Source: Pseudomonas tumuqii (lineage in GTDB: Bacteria > Pseudomonadota > Gammaproteobacteria > Pseudomonadales > Pseudomonadaceae). Taken from it: a stretch of DNA of 64,000 nucleotides. Below are positions 51,749 through 60,910 of the stretch, one piece after another (the first letter of the stretch is position 1; every line of letters begins with the position of its first letter). The translations under genes were made by a program, and so were the position numbers. The stretch is from NCBI RefSeq assembly GCF_013184545.1, contig NZ_JAAOJA010000004.1, positions 248,001 to 312,000 on the forward strand, in the 5' to 3' direction. The notes beneath the pieces are model-generated. The model was not told the origin of the DNA. It did no database searches and worked only from the letters and a program-made list of their open reading frames with translations.

Positions 51749-52570
51749 ATGAACCAGACGTTGTCCTTTACCGCGCTGGCCGCGGCCTTGCTGCTGGCAG
51801 GATGCCAAGCCGTGAACACCACCAGCGGTGGCGCAGTGGGAGTCGAGCGCAAGCAGTACATGTTCAGCATGCTTTCGACCCAAGAGATCAACCAGATGTA
51901 TGCGGCGTCCTATCAGCAGACGCTGGGCGAGGCGTCGAGCAAGGGTGTGCTGGACAAGAGCAGCGCCAGCGCCAAGCGCTTGCGGGTCATCACCGATCGC
52001 CTGATCAAGCAGGCGCCGATTTTCCGCGCCGATGCCGCGCAGTGGCAGTGGGAGGTCAATCTGATCAAGAGTCCCGAGCTGAATGCCAGCTGCGGCCCGG
52101 GTGGCAAGATCCTCTTCTACAGCGGGCTGATCGACAAGCTGCAACTGAACGACGATGAGATCGCCGCGATCATCGGCCATGAAATGGCCCATGCCCTGCG
52201 CGAGCATAGCCGCGAAGCCATGTCCAAGGCCTACGGCGTGGCGCTGGCCAAGCAGGGCGCCGGTGCCCTGCTCGGGCTCGGCCAGACGGGCATGGCCATG
52301 GCCGATACCGTGGTGCAGTACAGCCTGACCCTGCCCAACAGCCGGGGTAACGAGAACGAGGCCGACCTGCTTGGGCTGGAACTGGCCGCCCGCAGCGGCT
52401 ACAACCCGAACGCTGCTGTCAGCCTGTGGCAGAAGATGGCCAAGGCCGGTAATGGCGCGCCGCCAGAGTTCATGAGCACCCACCCGTCGTCGAGCAGCCG
52501 CATCGCCGCCTTGCAGGCGGCCATCCCGAAAGTCATGCCGCTCTACGAACAGGCCAAGGCCGCGCGCTGA
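51749..52570 (+). CDS. M48-family metalloprotease, lipoprotein (LoiP-like)
   Basis: A 273-residue zinc protease with a signal peptide and lipobox LLLAGC. The zinc motif is HEMAHALREH (HEXXH), and the third ligand lies in NENEADLLGLELAARSGYNP. A final STHPSSSSRIAAL segment is typical of M48 proteases of the LoiP/BepA type, which act in outer-membrane quality control. GGAG precedes the ATG at 51749 by 8 nt. The longer frame from 51581 is rejected because it lacks a signal peptide at its start. Confidence 0.93.
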   Translation: MNQTLSFTALAAALLLAGCQAVNTTSGGAVGVERKQYMFSMLSTQEINQMYAASYQQTLGEASSKGVLDKSSASAKRLRVITDRLIKQAPIFRADAAQWQWEVNLIKSPELNASCGPGGKILFYSGLIDKLQLNDDEIAAIIGHEMAHALREHSREAMSKAYGVALAKQGAGALLGLGQTGMAMADTVVQYSLTLPNSRGNENEADLLGLELAARSGYNPNAAVSLWQKMAKAGNGAPPEFMSTHPSSSSRIAALQAAIPKVMPLYEQAKAAR

Positions 52571-52635
52571 CAGCGTCGCCACCGCAGGCAGGGCTAGCCA
52601 GCGGTGGTGCCGCCCTGTGCATATAGGCGAGCGGC

Positions 52636-53079
52636 TTACGGCAGGGCTTTTTCCGAGAAGGAACGGGTGTCCAGGCCCAGTTGGGCGCGAAAGCTTTCCA
52701 TGTCGAACATGGTGCAGATTTCCTGGATCTCGTTGCTCGGGGTCAGCGTCCAGAAGGCCATCGCCGCGATGCTCAAGACCTTGTCGCTCGGCGGGTAACC
52801 CAGGGCCGGTTTCTCGATGGTGCCGATCAGGGTGCTCCAGGTGACGACCTTGTTGCCTTCGGCGATGCACTCCTCGATCACCACCAGCAGGTCTGGCATG
52901 GCAGTGCGGATGTCCTGGATCAGCTGGGCGAAGGCGGCGCTGCCCAGGTGATGGCCGACAAACGAGCTTTTGTAGAGAAAGTCCTTGCTGTGCAGCTGTT
53001 CGGCCAGGGCCAGGCGACCCTTGTTCCACGACAGGTCGATATGCTGGCGGACCACTTTTTTCCGATCATCCAATGACAT
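52636..53079 (-). CDS. SnoaL-like polyketide-cyclase-fold protein (ester cyclase)
   Basis: A 147-residue protein with the NTF2-like fold pattern: VRQHIDLSWNKGRLALAEQLHSKDFLYKSS, then AFAQLIQDIRTAMPDLLVVIEECIAEGNKVVTWSTLIGT and a final EIQEICTMFD. Members are ester cyclases or ligand-binding proteins. GGAGAGCAGC precedes the ATG. No partner gene is adjacent, so its substrate is unknown. Confidence 0.85.
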   Translation of the reverse strand: MSLDDRKKVVRQHIDLSWNKGRLALAEQLHSKDFLYKSSFVGHHLGSAAFAQLIQDIRTAMPDLLVVIEECIAEGNKVVTWSTLIGTIEKPALGYPPSDKVLSIAAMAFWTLTPSNEIQEICTMFDMESFRAQLGLDTRSFSEKALP

Positions 53080-53185
53080 GCTGCTCTCCCAAGCTTGTCG
53101 GGCAAGGTGCGCAAGATGCTGCGCACTTTATCGGCCGTCAGAGTAGCCAAAACATCGGCCGGAGCGCCAGAGGATCGGCGTCAAA

Positions 53186-53776
53186 TCAATACCATAAGTG
53201 TCCGCCGAGTTGCAGGGCCTGGTAGCTCGCATAAGCCGCCAGCGCGGCGAAAGCGCAGGCTGCCAGGCGACGAATCAGGGTCAGTGGCAAGCGCTCGGCG
53301 GCAAAGTTGCCGACCAGCACCACGGGGACGTTGGCGATCAGCATGCCCAGGGTGGTGCCGATCACCACAAGCACGAAGTGAGGGTACTGCGCGGCCAGCA
53401 TCACCGTGGCGACCTGGGTCTTGTCGCCCATCTCGGCGATGAAGAAGGCGATCAGGGTGGTCAGGAATGGACCGTAGCGCTTGAAACTCGAGCTTTCATC
53501 GTCATCCAGCTTGTCGGGAACCAGGGTCCACAGCGCCACGGCGACGAAGGAGGCGGCGAGCGTCCAGCTCAGGGTCAGCGGGAAAAACAGGCTGGCTACC
53601 CAGTTGCCGGCGGCACCGGCGAGAAAATGGTTGGCCAGGGTGGCGACCACGATGCCGAGGATAATTGGCAGGGGCTTGCGAAAACGCGCGGCCAGCAGCA
53701 AGGCGAGCAATTGGGTCTTGTCGCCGATTTCGGCTAGGGCAACGATCAGGGTAGGGACGAACAGGGATTCCAGCAT
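53186..53776 (-). CDS. TMEM165/GDT1 (UPF0016) family manganese/cation exporter
   Basis: A 196-residue inner-membrane protein with six helices. The two family motifs are ALAEIGDKTQLLALLL (near residue 15) and FIAEMGDKTQVATVML (near the middle), both containing the acidic ExGDKT core. The central loop is PDKLDDDESSSFKRYG. Relatives export Mn2+. The ATG at 53776 follows AGGAAG by 6 nt; the longer frame from 53866 lies in the leader. A yybP-ykoY riboswitch in the 5' leader supports a manganese role. Confidence 0.93.
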   Translation of the reverse strand: MLESLFVPTLIVALAEIGDKTQLLALLLAARFRKPLPIILGIVVATLANHFLAGAAGNWVASLFFPLTLSWTLAASFVAVALWTLVPDKLDDDESSSFKRYGPFLTTLIAFFIAEMGDKTQVATVMLAAQYPHFVLVVIGTTLGMLIANVPVVLVGNFAAERLPLTLIRRLAACAFAALAAYASYQALQLGGHLWY

Positions 53777-53790
53777 CAGACTTCCTAACG

Positions 53791-53834
53791 GGGGCGGGTC
53801 GACATGGCTATGACACGTACCGCCTTCCCGCCCC
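53791..53834 (-). promoter_or_regulatory. Hairpin just upstream of the GDT1 ribosome site
   Basis: On the minus strand GGGGCGGG (from 53834) pairs with CCCGCCCC (from 53798), 5 nt before AGGAAG. It could occlude the ribosome site and be the output of the upstream riboswitch; this is inferred. Confidence 0.45.
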
Positions 53835-53934
53835 GGGTAAGGTGTGCGTGTCATAGGTCTTGTCAAACCCTGTGCGCAGTGTCATCGGCCAGCGGCTGCT
53901 GGTTAACAATGCGCCAGCCCGTGTTGCTGGGCTG

Positions 53935-54025
53935 TGGGTCGCACGCACCATGGTCGGTGGACCAAGTATGTTGACGCGTGCCGGGCGAGCTGCTGCTCGC
54001 GGGAGACTACTCCCCTAGGACGGGC
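53935..54025 (-). ncRNA. yybP-ykoY manganese riboswitch
   Basis: The aptamer hallmarks are present on the minus strand in order: GGGGAGTAG (54015-54007), a GCGAGCAGCAGCTCGC helix, then the GCACGC stem and GTCAACATACT (about 53976-53965), closed by GCGTGC (53946-53941). The GRGGAGUAG and CAACAUACU strands are the conserved Mn-binding core. It sits about 160 nt upstream of a GDT1 exporter, the classic target. Few poly-U signals are visible downstream, so translational control is more likely. Confidence 0.9.
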
Positions 54026-54077
54026 GCATTCTGCCCAACCGCAGCGGATTGGGCAAGCCTGCGCTTGTATCGGGTCG

Positions 54078-55076
54078 CTATGGTTTGCTCGCACTGTAGA
54101 TGCGAAAGCCCTTGGCTTCGGCCAGGGTATGGCAGGGGCCGAGGTATTGCTCGATCAGCGGTGGGTACTTGAGAAAACTGTTGGCCACCAGGCGCAATTG
54201 GCCGTGTCGTTCGAGGTGCTCGGCGGCATGCCGCAACAGATTTTCCGTGGCCTGGTAGTGGGTGTGCACGCCCTGGTGGAACGGCGGGTTGCTGAGGATA
54301 GCGGCCAGGCCCCTGGGGGCGGCGGCAATCCCGTCGCCACTGATGACGTTGGCCTCAAGGCCGTTGGCGGCCAGGGTCAGGCGGCTGCTGGCCACGGCGA
54401 AGGCATCGACATCCAGCAGGGTCACCTGGCTCTCCGGATAGCGGCGCTTCAGCGCCGCGCCGAGCACGCCGGCACCGCAGCCGAAGTCGAGCAGGTGACC
54501 CGCCGGCAGCTGATCCAGATGTTCCAGGAGCAAGGCGCTGCCGATGTCCAGGCGGCCATGGCTGAATACCCCGGGCAGGCTGACCACGCTCAGCGGGCCG
54601 TCACTCAGGGGCAGGCTGTAGTGCCGCGCCAGGGCTTCGAGGTCCGGGGTGGCTGGGGCGTTTTCCACGGTGACTTGCCAGAGCTGGCAGTGGCGCGCGC
54701 TGTCGAGCTTGCGCGCTCTGCCGAAGGCTGCCAGCTGCTTGGCCGCACGTTCGATGCCAGCGCGCTTCTCGCCGACCAGGAACAGCTGGCGCCCGGCCAG
54801 TTGCGCCGTGAGGGCGCCCAGCAGGTAGTCGGTCAGTTCGCGGGATTTCGGCAGGAACAGCACTGCGGCGGCGAAACCGTCCGCGGGAGGCGTTACGCCA
54901 AAGTGGCTGCGCCCGGCAAAGCGGGTTTCCAGCAGCGCCTGCTCGCCGGCGTGCCAGCTCCAGCCCCGGGCTTCCGGCAACTGGCCGAGCAGGTCATCGG
55001 CCGGCAGGCCGGCGAGCAACAACGGGCCGCCGAACAGGTCGGCCTGGCGCAGCAGCACTTCGCTTCGCGGGTCCAT
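54078..55076 (-). CDS. rsmC: 16S rRNA m2G1207 methyltransferase
   Basis: A 332-residue SAM-dependent methyltransferase with duplicated-domain architecture. The C-terminal catalytic domain holds [16 protein letters not shown] (motif I), [17 protein letters not shown] and the NPPFH motif in [13 protein letters not shown]. The N-terminal domain is degenerate, as in RsmC. RsmC methylates G1207 of 16S rRNA in the small subunit. The start at 55076 begins [11 protein letters not shown]; the open frame upstream is shadow. Upstream of the riboswitch and GDT1 gene on the same strand, but with its own unit. Confidence 0.92.
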   Translation of the reverse strand: MDPRSEVLLRQADLFGGPLLLAGLPADDLLGQLPEARGWSWHAGEQALLETRFAGRSHFGVTPPADGFAAAVLFLPKSRELTDYLLGALTAQLAGRQLFLVGEKRAGIERAAKQLAAFGRARKLDSARHCQLWQVTVENAPATPDLEALARHYSLPLSDGPLSVVSLPGVFSHGRLDIGSALLLEHLDQLPAGHLLDFGCGAGVLGAALKRRYPESQVTLLDVDAFAVASSRLTLAANGLEANVISGDGIAAAPRGLAAILSNPPFHQGVHTHYQATENLLRHAAEHLERHGQLRLVANSFLKYPPLIEQYLGPCHTLAEAKGFRIYSASKP

Positions 55077-55183
55077 GGGGGGATAGGCTCCTGGGAAAAG
55101 CGCGGAGGATAGCAAATCCGGCCAGGGCTTTGAGCGGAATGGGGCTGCGGCGATGCGGGCCCGATTACCCATTCCTCGTGCGG

Positions 55184-56149
55184 CTAGTTCACCAGCCGGC
55201 GCGCTGCGCCGTCGAAAAACGCCTGAGCGTTCTCCGTCAGCTGGGTGACGATGCGTTGCCGCGCTTCGCGGCTGCCCCAGGCGCTGTGCGGGGTGACGAT
55301 CAGCCGTGGGATGTCGGCGGCGAGCAGGGGGTTGCCGTCGGTTGGCGGCTCCCGGGTCAGTACGTCGGTGGCCGCGCCGCCGAGATGGCCGCGGCGCAGG
55401 GCGTCGGCCAGCGCCTGTTCGTCGACCAGGCCGCCACGCGCGGTATTGATCAGGAAGGCGCCGGGTTTCATCAGGCTCAGCTGGTATTCGCCGATCAGGT
55501 CCTGGGTGGCAGGGGTGAGTGGGCAATGCAGGGTCAGGGCATCGACCTGCGGCAGCAGTTCGTCCAGCGGCAGGCGATCCGGGCGGGACGGCCGCCCCGG
55601 CAGCTGGCCAAGCAGCACGCGCATGCCGAAGGCTTCGGCCAGGGTGGCCACGGCACCGCCCAGTTCGCCGTGGCCGAGCAGGCCGAGGGTCTTGCCTTGC
55701 AGTTCGACGATGGGGAAATCCAGCAGGCAGAACTGCTGCGCCTGTTGCCAGCGGCCGTCGCGTACCGCGCCCTGGTAGTCGGGCAGGCGGGTGGCCAGGG
55801 CGAGCAACAGCATCAGGGTGTGCTGCGCCACCGAAGGCGTGCCGTAGCCCTGGCAATTGCAGACCAGCACGCCATGCTCGCGCGCGGCGGCCAGGTCGAT
55901 GTTGTTGGTGCCGGTGGCGGCGATCAATACCAGTTTCAGCTCGGGGCAGGCGGCAAAGGTCTTGGCGTCCAGCGGGACCTTGTTGCTGATCGCCACCTGC
56001 ACACCCTGCAGGCGCTCGATCACCTGTTCAGGGCTGCTCAGCGGGTACAACGTCAGTTCGCCGAATAGCTGCTGCAGTGGCGACAGGTCGAGATCGCCCA
56101 GGTCGAGTGTGCTGTGGTCTAGAAAGACTGCGCGGCTATTGTTACTCAT
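55184..56149 (-). CDS. D-2-hydroxyacid dehydrogenase (glycerate dehydrogenase type)
   Basis: A 321-residue NAD-dependent dehydrogenase. The Rossmann motif is [21 protein letters not shown]. The substrate Arg is in [14 protein letters not shown], followed by the catalytic Glu (LTREPP) and His in VTPHSAWGS. The [10 protein letters not shown] segment is the N-terminal binding loop. Family members act on hydroxypyruvate/glycerate or similar acids. AGGTACAGCTG precedes the ATG at 56149; the longer frame from 56251 is rejected. It faces the LysE-type gene divergently. Confidence 0.92.
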   Translation of the reverse strand: MSNNSRAVFLDHSTLDLGDLDLSPLQQLFGELTLYPLSSPEQVIERLQGVQVAISNKVPLDAKTFAACPELKLVLIAATGTNNIDLAAAREHGVLVCNCQGYGTPSVAQHTLMLLLALATRLPDYQGAVRDGRWQQAQQFCLLDFPIVELQGKTLGLLGHGELGGAVATLAEAFGMRVLLGQLPGRPSRPDRLPLDELLPQVDALTLHCPLTPATQDLIGEYQLSLMKPGAFLINTARGGLVDEQALADALRRGHLGGAATDVLTREPPTDGNPLLAADIPRLIVTPHSAWGSREARQRIVTQLTENAQAFFDGAARRLVN

Positions 56150-56228
56150 CAGCTGTACCTTTTCTGCTGTCGGAGCGGGGCGTAAGGTAAACAGCCTATC
56201 AGACCCCCATGCCTGTTGCGGAGCCGCT

Positions 56229-56858
56229 ATGTACTGGACGGAATTTTTCACCGTTGCCCTGATTCACCTGCTGGCGGTAGCCAGCCCCGGGCCGGATTTT
56301 GCCATCGTGGTGCGCGAAAGCGTGGCCTTCGGCCGGCGTGCCGGGATCTTCACCGCGCTGGGTGTGGGCACCGGGATCTTCGTGCACGTGGCCTATTCGC
56401 TGCTCGGCATCGGCCTGATCGTGTCCCAGTCGATTGTCTTGTTCAACGCCTTGAAGTGGCTGGCGGCCGCTTACCTGCTCTATATCGGGATCAAGGCATT
56501 GCGCGCCAAACCGGCGGGTCCGGCCCGCGCCGAGCTGAGCCTGGAGCAGGCCGCGCGTTCTCCGCGTGCGGCCTTTGTCACAGGCTTCGTCACCAATGGC
56601 CTGAACCCCAAGGCAACCCTGTTCTTCCTGTCGTTGTTTACCGTGGTGATCGATCCGCATACCCCGCTGACGGTGCAGGCCGGTTATGGCCTCTACCTGG
56701 CATTGGCGACGGCGCTGTGGTTCTGCCTGGTGGCGATGTTGTTCAGCCAGCCGCGGGTGCGCGCCGGGTTTGCCCGCTTGGGCCACTGGTTCGACCGGCT
56801 GATGGGTGCGGTATTGATCGGCTTGGGCGTCAAGTTGGCGTTCAGCGAGTTGCGCTAG
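56229..56858 (+). CDS. LysE/RhtB-family amino-acid exporter
   Basis: A 209-residue inner-membrane protein with about six helices. The LysE family features are the N-terminal AVASPGPDFAIVV, the GRRAGIFTALGVGTGIFVHV segment, FVTGFVTNGLNPKATLFFLSLF and the C-terminal DRLMGAVLIGLGVKLA. These proteins expel amino acids or derivatives by proton exchange; the exact substrate is not clear. GGAG lies 5 nt before the ATG. Divergent from the hydroxyacid dehydrogenase. Confidence 0.92.
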   Translation: MYWTEFFTVALIHLLAVASPGPDFAIVVRESVAFGRRAGIFTALGVGTGIFVHVAYSLLGIGLIVSQSIVLFNALKWLAAAYLLYIGIKALRAKPAGPARAELSLEQAARSPRAAFVTGFVTNGLNPKATLFFLSLFTVVIDPHTPLTVQAGYGLYLALATALWFCLVAMLFSQPRVRAGFARLGHWFDRLMGAVLIGLGVKLAFSELR

Positions 56859-56991
56859 GGGCGCTCACCGACGATGACGATATTGGGTATTACGGTTGCC
56901 GCTATAAGCGTGCGGGATAAATAAGTAGTGGCTGTGAACCGGCTGTGTTTGTCGATCCTGTTGCGTGACCAAAAATAGTTAAAAAGTCATA

Positions 56992-57023
56992 CGGGCAAAT
57001 CATTCTTTTGACTGATTTGCCCG
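56992..57023. promoter_or_regulatory. Inverted repeat upstream of the fatty-acyl-CoA ligase gene
   Basis: CGGGCAAATCA (56992-57002) and TGATTTGCCCG (57013-57023) are perfect 11-bp arms with a 10-nt loop. It lies 62-93 nt upstream of the ligase ATG. It could terminate the LysE gene, but the lack of a T-run makes an operator or activator site as likely. Confidence 0.5.
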
Positions 57024-57084
57024 CTTGGTAAGCGCTCTAGAGTCCTGTCACTGAATAAAATATATCTGCTGACAGGTGCTCTCT

Positions 57085-58767
57085 ATGTTGCAAACCCGCA
57101 TCATCCCGCCCGCGGCGAATGCCCATCAATACCCGCTGCTGATCAAGCGCCTGCTGCTTTCCGGCGTGCGCTACGAAAAAACCCGTGAAATCGTCTATCG
57201 CGACACGCTGCGTTATAGCTATGCGACCTTCAATGAGCGGGTTGCACGCCTGGCCAATGCGCTGACGACGGCGGGGGTCAAGGCGGGTGATACCGTGGCG
57301 GTGATGGACTGGGACAGCCACCGCTACCTCGAATGCATGTTCGCCATTCCCATGCTTGGTGCGGTGCTGCACACCATCAATATTCGCCTGTCGCCTGAGC
57401 AGATTCTCTACACCATGAACCACGCCGAGGATAAGTTCGTCCTGGTCAACAGTGAGTTCGTGCCCCTCTACAACGGTATCGCCGCGCAACTGAGCACGGT
57501 CGAGAAAACCCTGCTGCTGACCGATGCCGAGGAGAAAACCGCCGAATTGCCGGGGCTGGTCGGCGAGTACGAGCAGCTGCTGGCGGCGGCCAGCCCGAGC
57601 TATGACTTCGCCGATTTCGATGAAAACTCGGTGGCCACCACCTTCTACACTACCGGCACCACCGGCAACCCCAAGGGCGTGTATTTCACTCATCGGCAAC
57701 TGGTGCTGCACACCATGGCGGCAGCCAGTGTGCTGGGCAGCCTCGACAGCGTGCGCCTGCTGGGCACCAACGATGTCTACATGCCGATTACCCCGATGTT
57801 CCATGTGCATGCCTGGGGCATTCCCTATGCCGCCACCATGCTGGGCATCAAGCAGGTGTATCCGGGGCGCTACGAGCCGGAGTTGCTGTGCAAGCTGATC
57901 AAGGAAGAGAAGGTCAGCTTCTCCCACTGCGTACCGACCATCCTGCAAATGATGCTCAGCGCCCCGAGCGCCCAAGGCCATGACTTCGGCGGGTTGAAGA
58001 TGATCATCGGCGGCAGTGCGCTGAACCGTGCCCTCTACGATGCTGCCAAGGCGCGCGGCATCCAGCTGACGGCGGCCTATGGCATGTCGGAAACCTGCCC
58101 GCTGATCTCCTGCGCGCACATCAATGACGAACTGCTGGCCGGCAGCGAGGATGAGCAGATCACCTATCGGATCAAGGCCGGGGTACCGGTGCCTCTGGTC
58201 GAGGCGGCGATCATGGGCGCCGATGGCAGCATGCTGCCGGCGGACGGTGAGTCCCAGGGCGAGTTGGTGTTGCGTTCACCGTGGTTGACCCAGGGTTATT
58301 TTCGCGAGCCGGAGAAAGGTCAGGAACTCTGGGAGCACGGCTGGCTGCACACCGGTGACGTGGCGACCATCGACGACATGGGCTTTATCGAGATTCGCGA
58401 CCGCATCAAGGACGTGATCAAGACCGGTGGCGAGTGGATCTCCTCATTGGAGCTGGAAGACCTGATCAGTCGGCATCCGGCCGTGCGTGAAGTGGCGGTG
58501 GTGGGGGTGGCGGATCCGCAGTGGGGCGAGCGACCCTTTGCCTTGCTGGTGCTGCGTGAGAATCAGACCCTGGATGCCAAGGGCCTCAAGGACCACCTCA
58601 AGCCGTATGTCGAACAGGGTCATATCAACAAGTGGGCAATTCCCTCGCAGGTCGCCCTTGTTACCGAAATTCCCAAGACCAGCGTTGGCAAGCTGGACAA
58701 GAAACGCATCCGCCTGGATATAGCCCAGTGGCAGGCGGCCGGCTATGCGTTTCTCTCCACCCTGTAA
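57085..58767 (+). CDS. Medium/long-chain fatty-acid-CoA ligase (AlkK-like)
   Basis: A 560-residue ANL enzyme: [11 protein letters not shown] (P-loop motif), [25 protein letters not shown], the hinge [21 protein letters not shown], and a catalytic Lys in [10 protein letters not shown]. It resembles AlkK, which activates medium-chain fatty acids from alkane oxidation. The ATG at 57085 follows AGGTG by 6 nt; a GTG at 57076 is less likely. The following genes encode DUF1302 and DUF1329 envelope proteins, a combination linked to uptake of lipidic or terpenoid substrates. Confidence 0.93.
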   Translation: MLQTRIIPPAANAHQYPLLIKRLLLSGVRYEKTREIVYRDTLRYSYATFNERVARLANALTTAGVKAGDTVAVMDWDSHRYLECMFAIPMLGAVLHTINIRLSPEQILYTMNHAEDKFVLVNSEFVPLYNGIAAQLSTVEKTLLLTDAEEKTAELPGLVGEYEQLLAAASPSYDFADFDENSVATTFYTTGTTGNPKGVYFTHRQLVLHTMAAASVLGSLDSVRLLGTNDVYMPITPMFHVHAWGIPYAATMLGIKQVYPGRYEPELLCKLIKEEKVSFSHCVPTILQMMLSAPSAQGHDFGGLKMIIGGSALNRALYDAAKARGIQLTAAYGMSETCPLISCAHINDELLAGSEDEQITYRIKAGVPVPLVEAAIMGADGSMLPADGESQGELVLRSPWLTQGYFREPEKGQELWEHGWLHTGDVATIDDMGFIEIRDRIKDVIKTGGEWISSLELEDLISRHPAVREVAVVGVADPQWGERPFALLVLRENQTLDAKGLKDHLKPYVEQGHINKWAIPSQVALVTEIPKTSVGKLDKKRIRLDIAQWQAAGYAFLSTL

Positions 58768-58998
58768 TGTGTGGCGGTGATACCTGGCCGGAGTGACTGC
58801 ATAGTCAAACAAGCGTTTGCCTTGCCAATTGCTCTTTCCCAGCCATTCCTGGCTTGTGGCGAATCGGACTTATCCGCCGAAACCTGCGAGCCAGAGTGTC
58901 TGGGAGGCTGCAAATCATACTTTCGAGGGATCAGGCAGTCACACCCTCTGGCTATAGTCCGCACTATCCATAACAAAAAAGTACATGGAGTAGTGTCG

Positions 58999-60879
58999 AT
59001 GACAAAATCAAAGCAAACCTGGCGTCTGGCTAAACTGCCGTTGGCCGTCAGCCTCGCATCCACCCTCGCCGCACCGGCATTCGGCGTGAATTTCAATATC
59101 GGTGAAATAGAAGGTCAGTTCGACTCGTCGCTGTCGGTTGGTGCCAGTTGGTCGACCCGTGGCGCAGATCCAGATCTGATCGGCACCGTCAATGGCGGTA
59201 AAGCCGCTTCATCGACCAGCGACGACAACCGCCTGAACTTCAAGAAAGGCGAGACCTTCTCGAAGATCTTCAAGGGTATCCACGACCTCGAACTGAAGTA
59301 CGGCGATACCGGCGTGTTCGTGCGCGGCAAGTACTGGTACGACTTCGAGTTGAAAGACGAGGAGCGCCTGTTCAAGGACATCGACGACCACAACCGTAAG
59401 GAAGCGGCCCAGTCCTCGGGCGCGCAAATTCTCGATGCTTTCGTCTACCACAACTACGACATTGCCGACATGCCGGGTTCCGTGCGTCTGGGCAAGCAGG
59501 TCGTCAGCTGGGGTGAAAGCACCTTCATTCAGAACTCGATCAACTCGATCAACCCGGTCGACGCCGCCGCCTTCCGCCGTCCCGGCGCGGAGATCAAGGA
59601 AGGCCTGATCCCGGTCAACATGTTCTATGTGTCGCAGAGCCTGACCGACAACCTGTCCATGGAGGCGTTCTACCAGCTCGAGTGGGACCAGACCGTAGTC
59701 GATAACTGCGGCACCTTCTTCTCGACCACCGACGTGGTGGCCGATGGTTGCGATAGGAACTTGACTGTCGGCTCGCCGGCTATTGCACCGTTGCAGCCGG
59801 TCGCCGCCGCGTTTGGCCAGGGTTTCGATGTGGAAAGCGAAGGCGTGGTGGTGCCGCGTGGCGGCGATCGCGATGCGCGCGACAGTGGCCAGTACGGTAT
59901 GGCCCTGCGCTGGCTTGGCGATAACACCGAGTACGGCGCCTACTTCATGAACTACCACAGCCGTAATCCGTTCTTTAATACCAAGACGGCAGAAGCAGGT
60001 ACCTTTGCTGCACTGCCTGCTATTGGTGCGGTGGGTGGCAACGCCGCGGCCAGCGCTTTCCTGGTGGCAACTTGCGGCCCAGTCCCCAACGCCTGCTATG
60101 CAGCAAACGCAGCTACCGCTACGGCTATAGGCCAAGCATCGGGTGCTGGTCTGGCGCAAAGCACTGCACTGGGTAATGGCGAATACTTCATCAGCTATCC
60201 AGAAGATATTCAGCTGTACGGCCTGAGCTTCTCGACCGTGCTGCCCACCGGCTCGTCCTGGGGCGGCGAGGTGAGCTATCGCCCCAATGCGCCGATCCAG
60301 ATCAACAGTACCGCGCTCAACCTGGCGTTGCTGAATCCGGCTAGCGGCGGTCTGGCAGCCCCCACCATCGATACCACGCCGGGTGCGGACAACCAGGGTT
60401 ATCGCCGCAAGGAACTGACCCAGGTGCAAACTACCTTGACCCATTTCTTCGACCAGGTATTGGGTGCCAGTCGCCTGACCGTGGTCGGCGAAGTCGGTGT
60501 CGCCCACGTCGGCGCCCTCGAGCGTCGTGAGGATCTGCAATACGGCCGCGACTCCATCTATGGTGCCTACAGCGCAACCAATGACGACGGTTTCGTGACC
60601 AGCACTTCCTGGGGCTATCGCGCTCGCGCCATTCTCGAATACCCGAGCGTGTTCGCTGGCGTCAACCTCAAGCCGAGCGTGTCCTGGTCGCATGATGTGG
60701 ATGGCTACGGCCCGAACGGTCTGTTCAACGAAGGCAGCAAGGCCGTCAGCCTGGGGTTGGATGCCGACTACCAGAACACCTATAACGCCAGCTTGGCCTA
60801 CACCGATTTCTTCGGTGGCGACTACAACACTGCTATCGACCGCGATTTCGTTGCACTCAGCTTCGGTATGAACTTCTAA
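58999..60879 (+). CDS. DUF1302 outer-envelope protein
   Basis: A 626-residue exported protein: signal peptide (about 1-31, ending APAFG) and then NFNIGEIEGQFDSSLSVGASW, the family start. Repeating amphipathic strands, e.g. GVFVRGKYWYDFEL and YGAYFMNYHSRNP, and a final aromatic residue after SFGMN suggest an outer-membrane beta barrel. An Ala-rich insert (about residues 335-390) is atypical. GGAG precedes the ATG at 58999 by 8 nt. It is followed at 31 nt by the DUF1329 gene. Its role may be passage of hydrophobic substrates. Confidence 0.9.
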   Translation: MTKSKQTWRLAKLPLAVSLASTLAAPAFGVNFNIGEIEGQFDSSLSVGASWSTRGADPDLIGTVNGGKAASSTSDDNRLNFKKGETFSKIFKGIHDLELKYGDTGVFVRGKYWYDFELKDEERLFKDIDDHNRKEAAQSSGAQILDAFVYHNYDIADMPGSVRLGKQVVSWGESTFIQNSINSINPVDAAAFRRPGAEIKEGLIPVNMFYVSQSLTDNLSMEAFYQLEWDQTVVDNCGTFFSTTDVVADGCDRNLTVGSPAIAPLQPVAAAFGQGFDVESEGVVVPRGGDRDARDSGQYGMALRWLGDNTEYGAYFMNYHSRNPFFNTKTAEAGTFAALPAIGAVGGNAAASAFLVATCGPVPNACYAANAATATAIGQASGAGLAQSTALGNGEYFISYPEDIQLYGLSFSTVLPTGSSWGGEVSYRPNAPIQINSTALNLALLNPASGGLAAPTIDTTPGADNQGYRRKELTQVQTTLTHFFDQVLGASRLTVVGEVGVAHVGALERREDLQYGRDSIYGAYSATNDDGFVTSTSWGYRARAILEYPSVFAGVNLKPSVSWSHDVDGYGPNGLFNEGSKAVSLGLDADYQNTYNASLAYTDFFGGDYNTAIDRDFVALSFGMNF

Positions 60880-60910
60880 GCGGCCAGGAATTTTGAGGAA
60901 GACTCTGTAT

